64,000 nt of DNA from Pseudonocardia sp. C8 (lineage in GTDB: Bacteria > Actinomycetota > Actinomycetes > Mycobacteriales > Pseudonocardiaceae): the NCBI RefSeq assembly GCF_014267175.1, contig NZ_JACMTR010000002.1, positions 2,691,501-2,755,500 on the forward strand. The letters are read 5' to 3'. The notes beneath the pieces are model-generated. The model was not told the origin of the DNA and ran no database searches. It was given only the letters and a program-made list of their open reading frames with translations. The position numbers were made by a program, and so were the translations under genes. This document shows positions 51,966 through 61,253 of the stretch, piece by piece (the first letter of the stretch is position 1; each line of letters begins with the position of its first letter).

Positions 51966-53742
51966 TTCCGTCCTTCCCTGCCCGTGCCTCCCGACCGGAC
52001 GACCCTACTGCGCCGCTGCGCCGCGCCGTGTCCCCGTGCCGGCCCCGGGACGCCCCCAGGGCGAGCCCGGCGGCGAGGAGACCGGTGACGGTCAGCATCC
52101 ACTCCGGTCCGGAGCGCAGTCGTGCCGACAGCGTAGTCGTCGTGCGGAGGTCGACGCGATCCACCAGGACACCCGGCTCGAACTGGCCGGTCGCATCCGT
52201 GACGGCACCGTCCGGGGTGATCATCGCAGACACCCCGCTGGTGGTCACGACGACGACCGGCCGGTCGAGCTCCACCGCCCGCACCCGGGACATGGCCAGC
52301 TGCTGGTAGGTCATCTCGCTGAGGCCGAACGTGGCGTTGTTGCTGGGGACGGCGAGCAGCTGGGCGCCGGCATCGACCGCGTCGCCGAACGCGTCGTCGA
52401 AGGCGATCTCCCAGCAGATCGCGACGGCGGTCGGGATCCCGGCGATCGTGAGGAGGCCGTCGCCGTCGCCGGGCACGAAGAACCCGGCCCGGTCCACGTA
52501 GGACGAGAACAGCCGGAAGAACGACCGCCACGGCATGTACTCGCCGAACGGCTGGATGCGGCGCTTGTCCTGCCGGTCGACGACGCCGGTGCCGGCCTCC
52601 CACACCAGCGCGGCGTTGCTGGTGGTCCGGCCCGGGTTGACCAGCACCGCACCCACCATGATCGGCGCCCGGACCGCGCGGGCCGCCGCGTCGATGCGCG
52701 CGGCGGCGTCCGGGTTGCGCAGCGGGTCGATGTCGGAGGAGTTCTCCGGCCACACGACGACGTCCGGCTGGGGCCGGCGGCCGGCCGCGACGTCGGCGGC
52801 GAGGATCTCGGTCTGCCGGGCGTGGTTGTCGAGGACGGCGCGGCGCTGGGCGTTGAAGTCCAGGCCCAGCCGCGGGACGTTGCCCTGGATCGCGGCGACG
52901 GTGACCGTGCGCGCCGGGGCCCCGGGGGTGGCCGGGACGAGCGCCGCGAGCGGCCCGGCGGCGGCGACGAGCACGAGCAGCACGGCGGGGACCGCGATCG
53001 CCGCGTGGCCACCGCCGGCTGTTGTCGCGGGGCCGGCGGGCGGGGACCCCGCGACGTCCTCCCGCGCCTCGGATCCCACCCCGTGCGCTCGCGCCGCGGC
53101 GTGCCCGTCCCCGGCGGCCGGGCCCCGCCGCACGAGCACCCGGCGGAGCAGCTCGGCGAGCGCGAGACCGGATAGGACCGTGCCGAAGCTCAGCAGCGGC
53201 ACCCCGCCGAGCGCGGCGACCGGCAGCAGCGGCGACTCGGGCTGGCCGAACCCGACCCGGCCCCACGGGAAGCCGCCGAACGGGACGCTGCCCCGCAGCA
53301 GCTCCCCGCCCACCCACACCGCGGCCGCCCAGACCGGCCAGAGCGCGGCGAGCCGCCCGGGCACCCGCGACACCAGCGCCATCACCGCACCGGTCAGCCC
53401 CAGGAACAGCGCCTCGAACGCCGACAGCACCACCCACGGCAGCGAGCCGACGAACGAGCCCGTCCACACCAGCAGCGGCAGCAGGAACCCGAGCCCGAAC
53501 GTGAACCCGGCGAGGAACCCGCGGCGCGGGCGGGCGTCGCGTAGCACGAGGCCGAGCAGCGTGAACGCCGGCAGGGCCAGCCACCACAGCCCGTCCCGGG
53601 GCGGGAACGACAGGTAGAGCAGCACGCCGCCGAGCAGGGCGACGACGGCGGCGAGGCCGGCGTCGCGCCGGCGGCGCGCGGCGCTCGGGCCGGGGGTGCC
53701 GGTCGCCGCGCCGGCGGTGGGGGGAACGCGCAGGGACGCCAC
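51958..53742 (-). CDS. lnt: apolipoprotein N-acyltransferase
   Basis: A 594-residue membrane enzyme that N-acylates lipoproteins. About seven helices (28-200 and 245-270) frame an exported carbon-nitrogen hydrolase domain (278-560) with catalytic Glu333 (WPENS), Lys393 (QDKRRIQPFGEY) and Cys443 (AICWEI). GTG 53742 is chosen because TACGCT (reverse strand 53749-53754) is 6 nt upstream, suggesting a leaderless start. Coupled to ppm1 by an 8-nt overlap, consistent with complex formation known in mycobacteria. Confidence 0.92.
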   Translation of the reverse strand: MASLRVPPTAGAATGTPGPSAARRRRDAGLAAVVALLGGVLLYLSFPPRDGLWWLALPAFTLLGLVLRDARPRRGFLAGFTFGLGFLLPLLVWTGSFVGSLPWVVLSAFEALFLGLTGAVMALVSRVPGRLAALWPVWAAAVWVGGELLRGSVPFGGFPWGRVGFGQPESPLLPVAALGGVPLLSFGTVLSGLALAELLRRVLVRRGPAAGDGHAAARAHGVGSEAREDVAGSPPAGPATTAGGGHAAIAVPAVLLVLVAAAGPLAALVPATPGAPARTVTVAAIQGNVPRLGLDFNAQRRAVLDNHARQTEILAADVAAGRRPQPDVVVWPENSSDIDPLRNPDAAARIDAAARAVRAPIMVGAVLVNPGRTTSNAALVWEAGTGVVDRQDKRRIQPFGEYMPWRSFFRLFSSYVDRAGFFVPGDGDGLLTIAGIPTAVAICWEIAFDDAFGDAVDAGAQLLAVPSNNATFGLSEMTYQQLAMSRVRAVELDRPVVVVTTSGVSAMITPDGAVTDATGQFEPGVLVDRVDLRTTTTLSARLRSGPEWMLTVTGLLAAGLALGASRGRHGDTARRSGAVGSSGREARAGKDGNG

Positions 53743-53802
53743 CCGATCAGCGTACGACCGGCCCCGTGAGGACCCGGTGACCGCGTCGGCCACCGGGTGG
53801 GG

Positions 53803-54615
53803 TCAGCGGGCGCCGGCGAGCAGGTGGGCGTTGCCCAGGGCGTCGAGGACGCCGGGGGCCGTCGCGGCGCCGTCGCGCTCGCCGCGCAGGAACCACTCGT
53901 AGCCGTAGGCGTCGGCGAAGGTCGCGGCCGGGACGGCGGCCGGGTCGATCTGGCTGGCGTGCGCGAGCATCGCGTCCCGCTTGACGGCCAGGTCCGCGTC
54001 GGTGCCGCCCACGGCGACCGCGATCTCGGCGGTGACCCGGCCGAACGGCACGCCGGCGGCCCGGGCGGCGCCGTGGACCAGGTGCCGGTCGCGGGCGGAC
54101 AGGGCGAGGTGCTCGCGGTCGACGGTCATCCGGTAGCCGGTGGCGCCGGTCAGGGTGACGGCGATCGCCCCGGCGGCGTGCGCGGCGCGGTGGTCGGGGT
54201 GGCCGTAGATTCCGGCGTCGTCGTCGTGGATGACGGTGCCGGCGCCCTCGGCGTCGACCAGCTCGGCGACGGTCCGGCCGAGGACGACCGGGTCGGCGCC
54301 GGCCAGCGCCCGCGGGTGCGCGGTCCCGGGACCGCCGGGCAGCCCCGAGTCGCGGTGTCCGAGCAGGACGAGCCGGTCCACGCCGAGCAGGGCGGCGGCG
54401 TCCTCGAGCTCGCGGCGGCGGCGCGCGGGAACGTCCTCGCCCGGGGCCAGCGGCAGCCGGGACCCGCCGAGGTCGCCGCCGGTGGCCATGACCAGGACGA
54501 CGCGGGCGCCCGCGTCGGCGAGCCGGCGCAGGGTCAGGCCGGTGAAGATCGCCTCGTCGTCGGGGTGGGCGTGCAGGGCGAGGACGGTCTCGCCGGTCAG
54601 ATCAGGGGTGTGCAC
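53803..54615 (-). CDS. PIG-L family deacetylase
   Basis: A 270-residue zinc hydrolase with the metal motif HAHPDDEAIF at 15-24 and YGHPDHRAAH at about 137-146, plus MATGGDLGG. The family contains MshB (mycothiol synthesis), GlcNAc-PI deacetylases and antibiotic deacetylases; sequence alone does not choose, and the MshB-specific TLGEEGE block is absent. GTG 54615. The 250 nt upstream to 54865 holds only GC-rich hairpin-prone sequence and no gene I can support. Confidence 0.86.
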   Translation of the reverse strand: MHTPDLTGETVLALHAHPDDEAIFTGLTLRRLADAGARVVLVMATGGDLGGSRLPLAPGEDVPARRRRELEDAAALLGVDRLVLLGHRDSGLPGGPGTAHPRALAGADPVVLGRTVAELVDAEGAGTVIHDDDAGIYGHPDHRAAHAAGAIAVTLTGATGYRMTVDREHLALSARDRHLVHGAARAAGVPFGRVTAEIAVAVGGTDADLAVKRDAMLAHASQIDPAAVPAATFADAYGYEWFLRGERDGAATAPGVLDALGNAHLLAGAR

Positions 54616-54865
54616 CTGGGTGATCGCTTCGCGTGCGGGGCCGGGCGGCCGGTTCGGACGGGACCGGGAACGGGTCGGTGCCCTCGAGAGAACGCGGAAG
54701 CGTGAGACGTCAGCCGCGCGGGCACGGACCCGGACGACAGCAACACGCGGCGGCGCGCCGGTGGGCGCGCGCTGCGGCGGTCGTCGGGGCGATCACGCGG
54801 CCATCATGGCAGGACCGCCGCCGCGGGACCACACCGGGTCCCTGCGACGACGGTCACAGATCAGC

Positions 54866-55066
54866 TCAGTAGTCGGCCTTCGGCATGATGATCCACAGCA
54901 CGATGTAGAGCACGAACTGCGGGCCCGGCAGCAGGCAGGACAGCAGGAACAGCAGCCGGACGGTGGTGCGGCTCATGCCGGTCCGGTCGGCCAGGCCGGC
55001 ACAGACCCCGGCGATCACCGTCCCGTTGCGCGGCCGGACGAGACTGCGGGACTGCGGCATGTTCAC
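54866..55066 (-). CDS. PspC domain protein
   Basis: A 66-residue single PspC domain: LVRPRNGTVIAGVCAGLADRTGMSRTTVRLLF and the membrane segment LLSCLLPGPQFVLYIVLWIIMPKA. PspC proteins are membrane stress sensors; small actinobacterial ones are poorly studied. GTG 55066 is preferred to ATG 55060 because AAGGAG lies 6 nt before GTG. Confidence 0.88.
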   Translation of the reverse strand: MNMPQSRSLVRPRNGTVIAGVCAGLADRTGMSRTTVRLLFLLSCLLPGPQFVLYIVLWIIMPKADY

Positions 55067-55168
55067 CGGAAGCTCCTTCGAGGTGGACGACGGGTACGCC
55101 GTCCACCCTGGCAGGACCGGGCCGGGTCGCGCTCGGGGACATCCCGGACCCGGCCCCGGAGGCGTCCC

Positions 55169-56296
55169 TCAGAGGACGACGAGATCGCGGGGGTTGGTGT
55201 TGAGCCGTTCGGCGCCGTCCGCGGTGACGACGACGATGTCCTCGATCCGCGCGCCCCACTTCCCGTCCTGGTAGATGCCCGGTTCGACGGAGAACGCCAT
55301 GCCCTCGTCGAGGACGAGGTCGTTGCCGTCGACGATGTAGGGCTCCTCGTGCACGTCGAGCCCGATGCCGTGGCCGGTGCGGTGGATGAAGTGCGCGCCG
55401 TGCCCGGCGGCGGCGATGTGCTCGCGGGCGGCCCGGTCCACCTCGGCCGCGGTCACGCCCGGCTTCACGGCGGCGACGGCGCGTTCCTGGGCCTCCTGCA
55501 GCACCGCGTAGGTCTCCTCGACCTCGGTGCCCGGCCGGGCGCCGACCGCGTAGGTGCGGGTGCAGTCGGAGTGGTAGCCGCCCGGCAGCGGGCCTCCGAT
55601 GTCGATCACGACGACGTCCCCGGCCTCGATCACCCGCTCGGAGACGTCGTGGTGCGGGCTGGCGCCGTTCGGCCCGGACCCGACGATCACGAAGGCGGCC
55701 GCGGTGTGGCCCTCCTCGACGATCGCGGCGGAGACGTCCGCGGCGACCTCGGCCTCGGTGCGGCCGGGCCGCAGCCACTCGCCCATCCGGGCGTGCACCC
55801 GGTCGACGGCCTGCCCGGCGGCGCGCAGCGCGGCGATCTCGCTCGGGTCCTTGCGCATCCGCAGCTCGCGCAGCACCGGTCCGGCCAGGCCCTGCGGGAC
55901 GTCCGGGAAGGCGTCCCGCAGGCCGAGCACGTGCCGGGCCTGCATGGCGTCGTCCACCGAGATCCGGGTCGGCCCGCCGGCGAGGTCGCTGACCAGCAGG
56001 TACGGGTCCTCGCCGTCGGTCCAGGTGACGAGGTCGATGCCGAGGGCCTCGAGCGGGACGTCGGCGAACCCGGGGGCCTCCAGCGCCGGGACGACCAGCG
56101 CCGGCGGGGCCCTGTGCCCGGCCGCCGGCACGACGAGGCAGGTCAGGCGCTCGTGCGAGGCGCCGTCGAACCCGGTCAGGTAGCGCAGGTCGGTGCCCGG
56201 GGTCAGGAAGAGCACGTCGGTGCCCTGGTCGGCGGCGTGTTCACCCGCCCGGCGCAGCCGGTCGGCGAGCAGCTCGGTGGGGACGGCATCGGTCAT
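55169..56296 (-). CDS. M24 family Xaa-Pro aminopeptidase-like protein
   Basis: A 375-residue pita-bread metallopeptidase. Residues 1-140 form the creatinase-type N-domain; 145-375 hold the metal ligands in VVIDIGG (Asp), GYHSDCTRTY (Asp), GHGIGLDVHEE (His), FSVEPGIY (Glu) and ARIEDIV (Glu). It should cleave N-terminal residues before proline. ATG 56296 is 7 nt after TACGCT (reverse strand 56304-56309), so the message is probably leaderless. Confidence 0.9.
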   Translation of the reverse strand: MTDAVPTELLADRLRRAGEHAADQGTDVLFLTPGTDLRYLTGFDGASHERLTCLVVPAAGHRAPPALVVPALEAPGFADVPLEALGIDLVTWTDGEDPYLLVSDLAGGPTRISVDDAMQARHVLGLRDAFPDVPQGLAGPVLRELRMRKDPSEIAALRAAGQAVDRVHARMGEWLRPGRTEAEVAADVSAAIVEEGHTAAAFVIVGSGPNGASPHHDVSERVIEAGDVVVIDIGGPLPGGYHSDCTRTYAVGARPGTEVEETYAVLQEAQERAVAAVKPGVTAAEVDRAAREHIAAAGHGAHFIHRTGHGIGLDVHEEPYIVDGNDLVLDEGMAFSVEPGIYQDGKWGARIEDIVVVTADGAERLNTNPRDLVVL

Positions 56297-56399
56297 GGTC
56301 CGCAGCGTAGGCGGGCACGCGGGGTGTGCGACCGCCGCCCGGCCTACCGCGGCTCCCCCGCGCGGACCTGCGGCGGCGTCCCTGCGGAGCTGCGCCGGG

Positions 56400-57230
56400 T
56401 CACTCCGCGTCGAGCGCCCGCGGGTTCGCGGTCACCGTCCCGGCCAGCTCGACGAGCTTGATGTTGAGGTCCTGGGAGGTCCGGCGCAGCACGTCGAACG
56501 CGTCGTCCGCGGTGAGGCCGCGGCGCGCCATGAGGATCCCCTTGGCCTGCCCGATCAGGTCCCGGGAGGCGATCGCCCGGCGCAGCTGGGTCTCCTTCAG
56601 CTCGGCCTCCGACACGGCGGTGCAGGCCGCGAGGGCCAGCGACGCGTGCGTGGCCAGCAGCAGCAACCGGTCCCGGTCGGCCGGGACGAACGCGCCGGCG
56701 GTCCGGGCGTAGACGTTGAGCGCGCCGGGCAGCCGGGGCGGTGCGGCGTCCGGGACCAGCGAGGTGGCCAGCACCGAGTGGTAGCCGTGCCGCACGGCCA
56801 CCTCGGCGAACTCGGGCCAGCGCCGGTCGGTCCGCAGGTCGTCGGCCACGGCGAGGGCCGGCCCGTCGGCGCGGGCGGACTCCACGCACGGTCCGCGCCC
56901 GCTGCGGTACTGGGCCTCGTCGATCTCGGACGCGGCCGGGCCCGTCTCGATCGGGGTGTGGAAGCGGCCGTCGGGGTCCCGGAGGGTGACGCTGACGAGG
57001 TCGGCCGCCGGGATGACCCGGCGGACCGCGCCGACGACGCGGGCCAGCACGTCCCCGACCGACCCGGAGGCCAGCAGCGACCCGGTCAGGGTGGTGAACT
57101 CCCGGGCCAGCGGTCCGGCGTCGGCGAGACCGTCGGGCCCGACGTCGCTCTCGCCGCGGACGAACCGCGCGCGGTCCTCGGCCCACTCGTGCTCGCCGAG
57201 GCTCACCCGTGCCGTGCTGCTGTGCTCCAC
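56400..57230 (-). CDS. GAF and ANTAR domain protein
   Basis: A 276-residue regulator with a GAF domain (about 38-190, [19 protein letters not shown] and VLATSLV) and a C-terminal ANTAR domain (about 205-260, [20 protein letters not shown] and [18 protein letters not shown]). ANTAR domains bind paired hairpins in nascent RNA to prevent termination; the GAF part probably senses a ligand. The target RNA is unknown. GTG 57230 begins the plausible N-terminus VEHSSTARV; the frame extends further upstream. Confidence 0.88.
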   Translation of the reverse strand: MEHSSTARVSLGEHEWAEDRARFVRGESDVGPDGLADAGPLAREFTTLTGSLLASGSVGDVLARVVGAVRRVIPAADLVSVTLRDPDGRFHTPIETGPAASEIDEAQYRSGRGPCVESARADGPALAVADDLRTDRRWPEFAEVAVRHGYHSVLATSLVPDAAPPRLPGALNVYARTAGAFVPADRDRLLLLATHASLALAACTAVSEAELKETQLRRAIASRDLIGQAKGILMARRGLTADDAFDVLRRTSQDLNIKLVELAGTVTANPRALDAE

Positions 57231-57297
57231 CGCCTCATCATGCCCAACCGGTGGCGGTGCGGCGCCCCCAGCGGCCGGGAATGCCAGACTTCCCGGC

Positions 57298-58272
57298 ATG
57301 AGCGACCGCCCGCTGCTGCTGCTGGACTCCGCGAGCATGTACTTCCGCGCCTACTTCGGGGTCCCGGAGTCGATCACCGCACCGGACGGGACCCCGGTGA
57401 ACGCGGTACGCGGGTTCACCGACATGATCGCCCGGGTGGTGACCGACCACCGCCCGTCCCGGCTGGTGGCGTGCCTGGACCTGGACTGGCGGCCGGCGTT
57501 CCGGGTGGCGGCGCTGCCGTCGTACAAGGCGCACCGGGTGGTCGAGGGGCAGCAGGCCGACACCGTCCCCGCCGGGGTGCCGGAGGAGGTGCCGGACACC
57601 CTCGCCCCGCAGGTGCCGATCATCATGGAGCTGCTGGCGGCGGCCGGGATCTGCACCGGCGGCGCGGAGGGCCACGAGGCCGACGACGTCATCGGGACGC
57701 TCGCGCACCGGGAGCGCACCGACCCGGTGCTGGCGGTGTCCGGGGACCGGGACCTGATGCAGATCGTGCGGGACACCCCGTCCCCCGCGGTCCGGCTGCT
57801 CTACATCGGGCGGGGCCTGAACAAGGCCGAGAACCTGGGTCCCGACGAGGTGGCCGCCAAGTACGGGCTGCCGCGCGGGCGGGCCGGTGCGGCGTACGCG
57901 GAGATGGCGATGCTGCGCGGCGACCCCTCGGACGGGCTGCCGGGCGTGCCGGGTGTGGGCGCGAAGACGGCCGCGACGCTGGTCGGCCGGTTCGGGTCCT
58001 GGGCGGAGCTGCTGGACGCGGTCGGCACCGCCGGGGACACCCGGCTCGCGGCCGGGGTGCGGGCGAAGCTGGCCGCGGCCCGGGCGTACCTCGACGTCGT
58101 CGAGCCGGTGGTGCGAGTGGTGCCCGACGCACCGGTGGAGCTCAGCCATCCCGAGGCGACGTTGCCGGTCGCTCCGGCCGACCCGCAGCGGCTGGACGAG
58201 CTGGCCACGCGGTGGGGTCTGGAGTCGTCGGTGGAACGGTTGCGGAAGGCGCTCGCCTCGGCGGCCGGCTGA
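57298..58272 (+). CDS. stand-alone 5'-3' exonuclease (PolA N-terminal type)
   Basis: A 324-residue flap-endonuclease-type nuclease, homologous to the N-domain of DNA polymerase [19 protein letters not shown] (first metal Asp), [32 protein letters not shown] (second metal site with Asp-Asp) and [10 protein letters not shown] are present; the HhH region is [20 protein letters not shown]. It should remove RNA primers or flaps. It diverges from the GAF-ANTAR gene. The 579-nt gap that follows holds the second 62-bp repeat array. Confidence 0.92.
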   Translation: MSDRPLLLLDSASMYFRAYFGVPESITAPDGTPVNAVRGFTDMIARVVTDHRPSRLVACLDLDWRPAFRVAALPSYKAHRVVEGQQADTVPAGVPEEVPDTLAPQVPIIMELLAAAGICTGGAEGHEADDVIGTLAHRERTDPVLAVSGDRDLMQIVRDTPSPAVRLLYIGRGLNKAENLGPDEVAAKYGLPRGRAGAAYAEMAMLRGDPSDGLPGVPGVGAKTAATLVGRFGSWAELLDAVGTAGDTRLAAGVRAKLAAARAYLDVVEPVVRVVPDAPVELSHPEATLPVAPADPQRLDELATRWGLESSVERLRKALASAAG

Positions 58273-58354
58273 GGACGCGTCCGGGATGGCGGACGGCGAG
58301 GGCGCGTCCCACCAACGCGGGCGGCGTCAAGGACATGCAACCGCCCGTTGCTGC

Positions 58355-58788
58355 AGGTCGATCAGCACGAACCCGCCCTCACCGGGCCGGAAACGTGCAG
58401 ATCGACCGACGCGGGCGTGTGGATCAGCACGTACGCTCCCTTGCGACGGCGCAAACGTGAAACTCGGTCGCCTCCGCCGAGTTGATCAGCACGAAAACGC
58501 CCTGACGACGGCGGAAGCGTGCAGGTCGATCGCGTCCGTCGAGTCGATCAACACAGACGCGCCCTGACGACGGCGGAAACGTGCAGGTCGAGCGAGCGCT
58601 GATAGTCGATCAGCACGAACGCGCCCGCGCCGGGGCGGAAACGTGCAGCTCGACCGGTACGAGCCAGTTGATCAGCACGAACGCGCCCGCGCTGCGGCGA
58701 GAACGTGCGGGTCTATCGAGCGTCGGAAGTCGATCAGCACGAACATGGCCGGCGCGGGGCGGCAGCGTGCAGGTCGACCGACCACGGC
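58355..58788 (+). repeat. array of seven 62-bp stem-loop repeats
   Basis: Units start at 58355, 58417, 58479, 58541, 58603, 58665 and 58727: the period is exactly 62 nt every time. The consensus is GTCGATCAGCACGAACGCGCC in its first third, then GCGGAAACGTGCAG and TCGACCG. The halves TCGATCAGCACG and CGTGC(A)GGTCGA can pair. Sequence and period match the array at 26762-27312, on the same strand. Nothing else is visible in the gap 58273-58851. Confidence 0.9.
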
Positions 58789-58851
58789 GAGGGCCGATCG
58801 GCCCCGGCGCCACCCGAGTCGCGGTGAGGAGGTGCGCGCCGGGGTGGCGCC

Positions 58852-59442
58852 CTACCGGCGGTCGCGCGGCGCCGCCCGGGTGTGGATCCGCTCGCCCTGC
58901 GGCCCGAACAGGCTCAGCACCTCCACCGACCGGTCCGGGACGGCGGAGCCGAACCAGTGCGGGACGTGCGTGTCGAACTCCGCGGCCTCCCCCGCGCCCA
59001 GCACGACGTCGTGATCGCCCAGCACCAGGCGCAGCCGCCCGTCGAGGACGTAGAGCCACTCGTAGCCCTCGTGGACCCGCGGCTCGGGGTCGGTGCCGCG
59101 CCACGGGATGAGCATCTTGAACGCCTGCAGCCCGCCGGGCCGTTCGGTCAGCGGGACGACCGTCATCCCGTGCGCCCGGCGGGGCCGCAGCCGTACCCGC
59201 GGGTCCCCCACCGGCGGTGCGGCGACGAGCTCGTCGAGCGGCACCTGGTGCGCGGCCGCGATCGGGAGCAGCAGCTCCAGGGTCGGTCGCCGCCCGCCGG
59301 ACTCCAGGCGGGACAGCGTGCTCACCGAGATGCCGGTCGCCTCGGACAGGTCGGCGAGGGTCATCCCGCGTGCGGTGCGGAGCCCGGCCAGCCGCGGCCC
59401 CACGCCGGCGAGGGTGCCCGCGATCGTCTCGTCCACAGCCAC
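58852..59442 (-). CDS. XRE-family regulator with cupin domain
   Basis: A 196-residue repressor: HTH_3 at about 15-72 (LRTARGMTLADLSEATGISV and LSRLESGGRRPTLE) and a C-terminal cupin_2 at about 110-180 (EPRVHEGYEWLYVLDGRLRL, GEAAEFDTHVPHWFG). This architecture senses small molecules. It diverges from the flavoprotein/methyltransferase pair, a combination often seen in actinomycetes. GTG 59442 is used, GTG 59436 is a close alternative. An operator candidate lies directly upstream. Confidence 0.88.
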   Translation of the reverse strand: MAVDETIAGTLAGVGPRLAGLRTARGMTLADLSEATGISVSTLSRLESGGRRPTLELLLPIAAAHQVPLDELVAAPPVGDPRVRLRPRRAHGMTVVPLTERPGGLQAFKMLIPWRGTDPEPRVHEGYEWLYVLDGRLRLVLGDHDVVLGAGEAAEFDTHVPHWFGSAVPDRSVEVLSLFGPQGERIHTRAAPRDRR

Positions 59443-59445
59443 GAG

Positions 59446-59472
59446 TTTGCCATACCGGCAAAGATGTTTGCC
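59446..59472. promoter_or_regulatory. operator candidate with three TTTGCC half-sites
   Basis: TTTGCC-ATACC-GGCAAA (59446-59462) is a perfect 6-bp inverted repeat, followed by a third TTTGCC at 59467-59472. It occupies the 62-nt space between the divergent XRE-cupin and flavoprotein genes, the expected site of an autoregulatory repressor. Confidence 0.6.
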
Positions 59473-59504
59473 GTTCTTCGGGCGAGGCTGTCAGGCTCGG
59501 TGCC

Positions 59505-60452
59505 ATGAGTTCCTACGACGTGATCGTCATCGGTGGAGGTGCCGCCGGCCTGTCCGGTGCCCTCCTGCTGTCCCGGGCCCGCTGGCGGGTCCTCGTCCTG
59601 GACGACGGTGCCCCGCGCAACGCCCCGGCCGGCGGGGTGCACAACTGGCTCACCCGCGACGGCCTGCCACCCGCCGAGATCGGCAGGCTCGGGCGCGCCG
59701 AGGTCACCGGCTACGGCGGCACCGTGCGCGACGCCCGCGCCGTCGCCGCCCGCGCGCTGCCGGGCGGCGGGTTCGCCGTCACCACCGGCGACGGGGACGA
59801 GGTCACCGGCCGGCGGCTGCTGGTCACCACCGGCCTGGTCGACCAGCTCCCGGAAATCGACGGCCTGGCCGCGCACTGGGGCGGTGCGGTGTTCGGCTGC
59901 CCGTTCTGCCACGCCTGGGAGCACCGCGACACCCGGATCGGGGTGCTCGTCACCGGCCCGCACGACCTGGTCAAGGCGCACATCGTTACCCGGTGGAGCG
60001 ACGAGGTGACGCTGTTCCTGCACACCGGCCCGGAGCCCGACGACGAGCAGTGGGCCGGGTTCGCGGCGCGCGGCATCGCCGTCGTCGACGGGAAGGTGAC
60101 CGCGGTCGAGGGTGACGGCGACCGGCTCACCGGGGTGCGGCTGTCGACCGGCACGGTCGTGCCGATCGACGCGCTGACGATCTCACCGCCGGCACGGGCC
60201 CGCGCCGGGTTCCTCGACGGCCTCGGGCTGGGCACGGCCGAGCACCCGTCCGGGCTGGGCGACCACCTGCCCGTCGACCCGATGGGGGCCACGACGGTGC
60301 CGGGGGTGTACGCAGCCGGGAACGTCACCGACCCGATGGCGACCGTGCCGGTCGCGGTCGCGGCCGGGTCGACCGCGGCCACCGCGATCACCCGGGACCT
60401 GCTGACCGCGGACCTGGACGCAGCCGTCCGCGAGCCCGCGGACGCCCGGTGA
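59505..60452 (+). CDS. thioredoxin reductase-like flavoprotein
   Basis: A 315-residue FAD oxidoreductase of the TrxR-like group: VIVIGGGAAGLSGALLLSRA at the N-terminus, a redox-type CPFC at 132-135 (GCPFCHAWEH, where bacterial TrxR has CAVCDG) and VYAAGNVTDP near the C-terminus. The central NADPH motif GGGDSA of TrxR is replaced by a divergent VLVTGPHDLVKA, so cofactor and partner may differ. Divergent from the XRE-cupin gene, followed by a methyltransferase gene 34 nt later. Confidence 0.87.
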   Translation: MSSYDVIVIGGGAAGLSGALLLSRARWRVLVLDDGAPRNAPAGGVHNWLTRDGLPPAEIGRLGRAEVTGYGGTVRDARAVAARALPGGGFAVTTGDGDEVTGRRLLVTTGLVDQLPEIDGLAAHWGGAVFGCPFCHAWEHRDTRIGVLVTGPHDLVKAHIVTRWSDEVTLFLHTGPEPDDEQWAGFAARGIAVVDGKVTAVEGDGDRLTGVRLSTGTVVPIDALTISPPARARAGFLDGLGLGTAEHPSGLGDHLPVDPMGATTVPGVYAAGNVTDPMATVPVAVAAGSTAATAITRDLLTADLDAAVREPADAR

Positions 60453-60486
60453 CACCGCCGCCCACCCGCATTCCCCGGAGGACCCC

Positions 60487-61173
60487 GTGAGCACCGCACC
60501 GGACCACACGCACGACCACGGCACCGCCGACCCCGGGGCCGACCAGTTCTCGGCCGGGTTCTGGGACGCCCACTACGCCACGAAGCCGCAGCTGTGGAGC
60601 GGGAACCCGAACCGCTGGCTGGTCGCCGAGGTGTCCGGCCTGCCACCCGGCCGGGCCCTCGACGCCGGCTGCGGGGAGGGCGGCGACGCGATCTGGCTGG
60701 CCGGCCGCGGCTGGCAGGTGACCGCCACCGACGTCTCCGCGGTCGCCCTGGACCGGGCCCAGGCCGCCGCCACCCACGCCGGGGTCGCCGACCGGATCGC
60801 GTTCGCCCCCGGCGACCTGCGCACCGACGCCCCGGCGGAACGGGCCTACGACCTGGTCAGCGCCCAGTACCTGCACCTGCCGTCGGCGATCCGGCGGCCC
60901 GCCTACGCGCTGCTGGCCGGCGCCGTCGCGCCGGGCGGGACGCTGCTGCTCGTCGGGCACCACCCGCGGGATCTGCACGGGTCGATGCCGCGGCCCCGCG
61001 ACCCGGACCTGTTCGCCGACGAGACCGAGCTCGCCGCCGACCTCGACGACCGGGACTGGGAGGTGCTGGTGGCGCAGGCGCGCCCGCACCCGGCGACTCA
61101 CCCGGACGGCGGGGAGGTCACCGTGTACGACGCCGTCGTGCGGGCCCGGCGGCGGGACCGCGAGGGGCGCTAG
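60487..61173 (+). CDS. class I SAM-dependent methyltransferase
   Basis: A 228-residue methyltransferase. FWDAHYATKPQLWSGNPNRWL precedes motif I LDAGCGEGGDAIWLA (58-72), then VTATDVSAVALDRAQ and a DLVSAQYLHLP motif II. It resembles TehB/thiopurine-type enzymes that methylate small toxic molecules. The His-rich tail (DHTHDHG) at the N-terminus is unusual. It sits 34 nt after the flavoprotein gene, so both likely act on one compound; this is inference. Confidence 0.88.
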   Translation: MSTAPDHTHDHGTADPGADQFSAGFWDAHYATKPQLWSGNPNRWLVAEVSGLPPGRALDAGCGEGGDAIWLAGRGWQVTATDVSAVALDRAQAAATHAGVADRIAFAPGDLRTDAPAERAYDLVSAQYLHLPSAIRRPAYALLAGAVAPGGTLLLVGHHPRDLHGSMPRPRDPDLFADETELAADLDDRDWEVLVAQARPHPATHPDGGEVTVYDAVVRARRRDREGR

Positions 61174-61187
61174 CGGAACGCCCGCAC

Positions 61188-61212
61188 CACGGCTCCGCAC
61201 GGGAGCCGCGTG
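61188..61212. terminator. hairpin between convergent genes
   Basis: CACGGCTCC-GCACG-GGAGCCGCGTG forms a 6-bp GC stem extended by an outer CAC/GTG after a 2-nt bulge. It lies between the stops of the methyltransferase and the Eis-like gene and could serve both strands. Confidence 0.6.
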
Positions 61213-61253
61213 CCGCCGGAGGACCCCGGGCGAGGCCGGTGCCCCGTCGAGCA

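Noticed and set aside
53803..54615. MshB of mycothiol synthesis
   Set aside because: The general PIG-L motifs are present, but MshB-specific blocks are not recognisable and no mycothiol genes are near.
54616..54865. tRNA or small RNA gene in the gap
   Set aside because: GGTTCG occurs, but no cloverleaf with matching acceptor and anticodon arms can be drawn; only GC hairpins are seen.
58355..58788. Integron attC-like array or coding tandem repeat
   Set aside because: Unit length recalls attC sites, but there are no cassette genes between units and no integrase, and 62 nt is not a multiple of three so no repeat protein is encoded.
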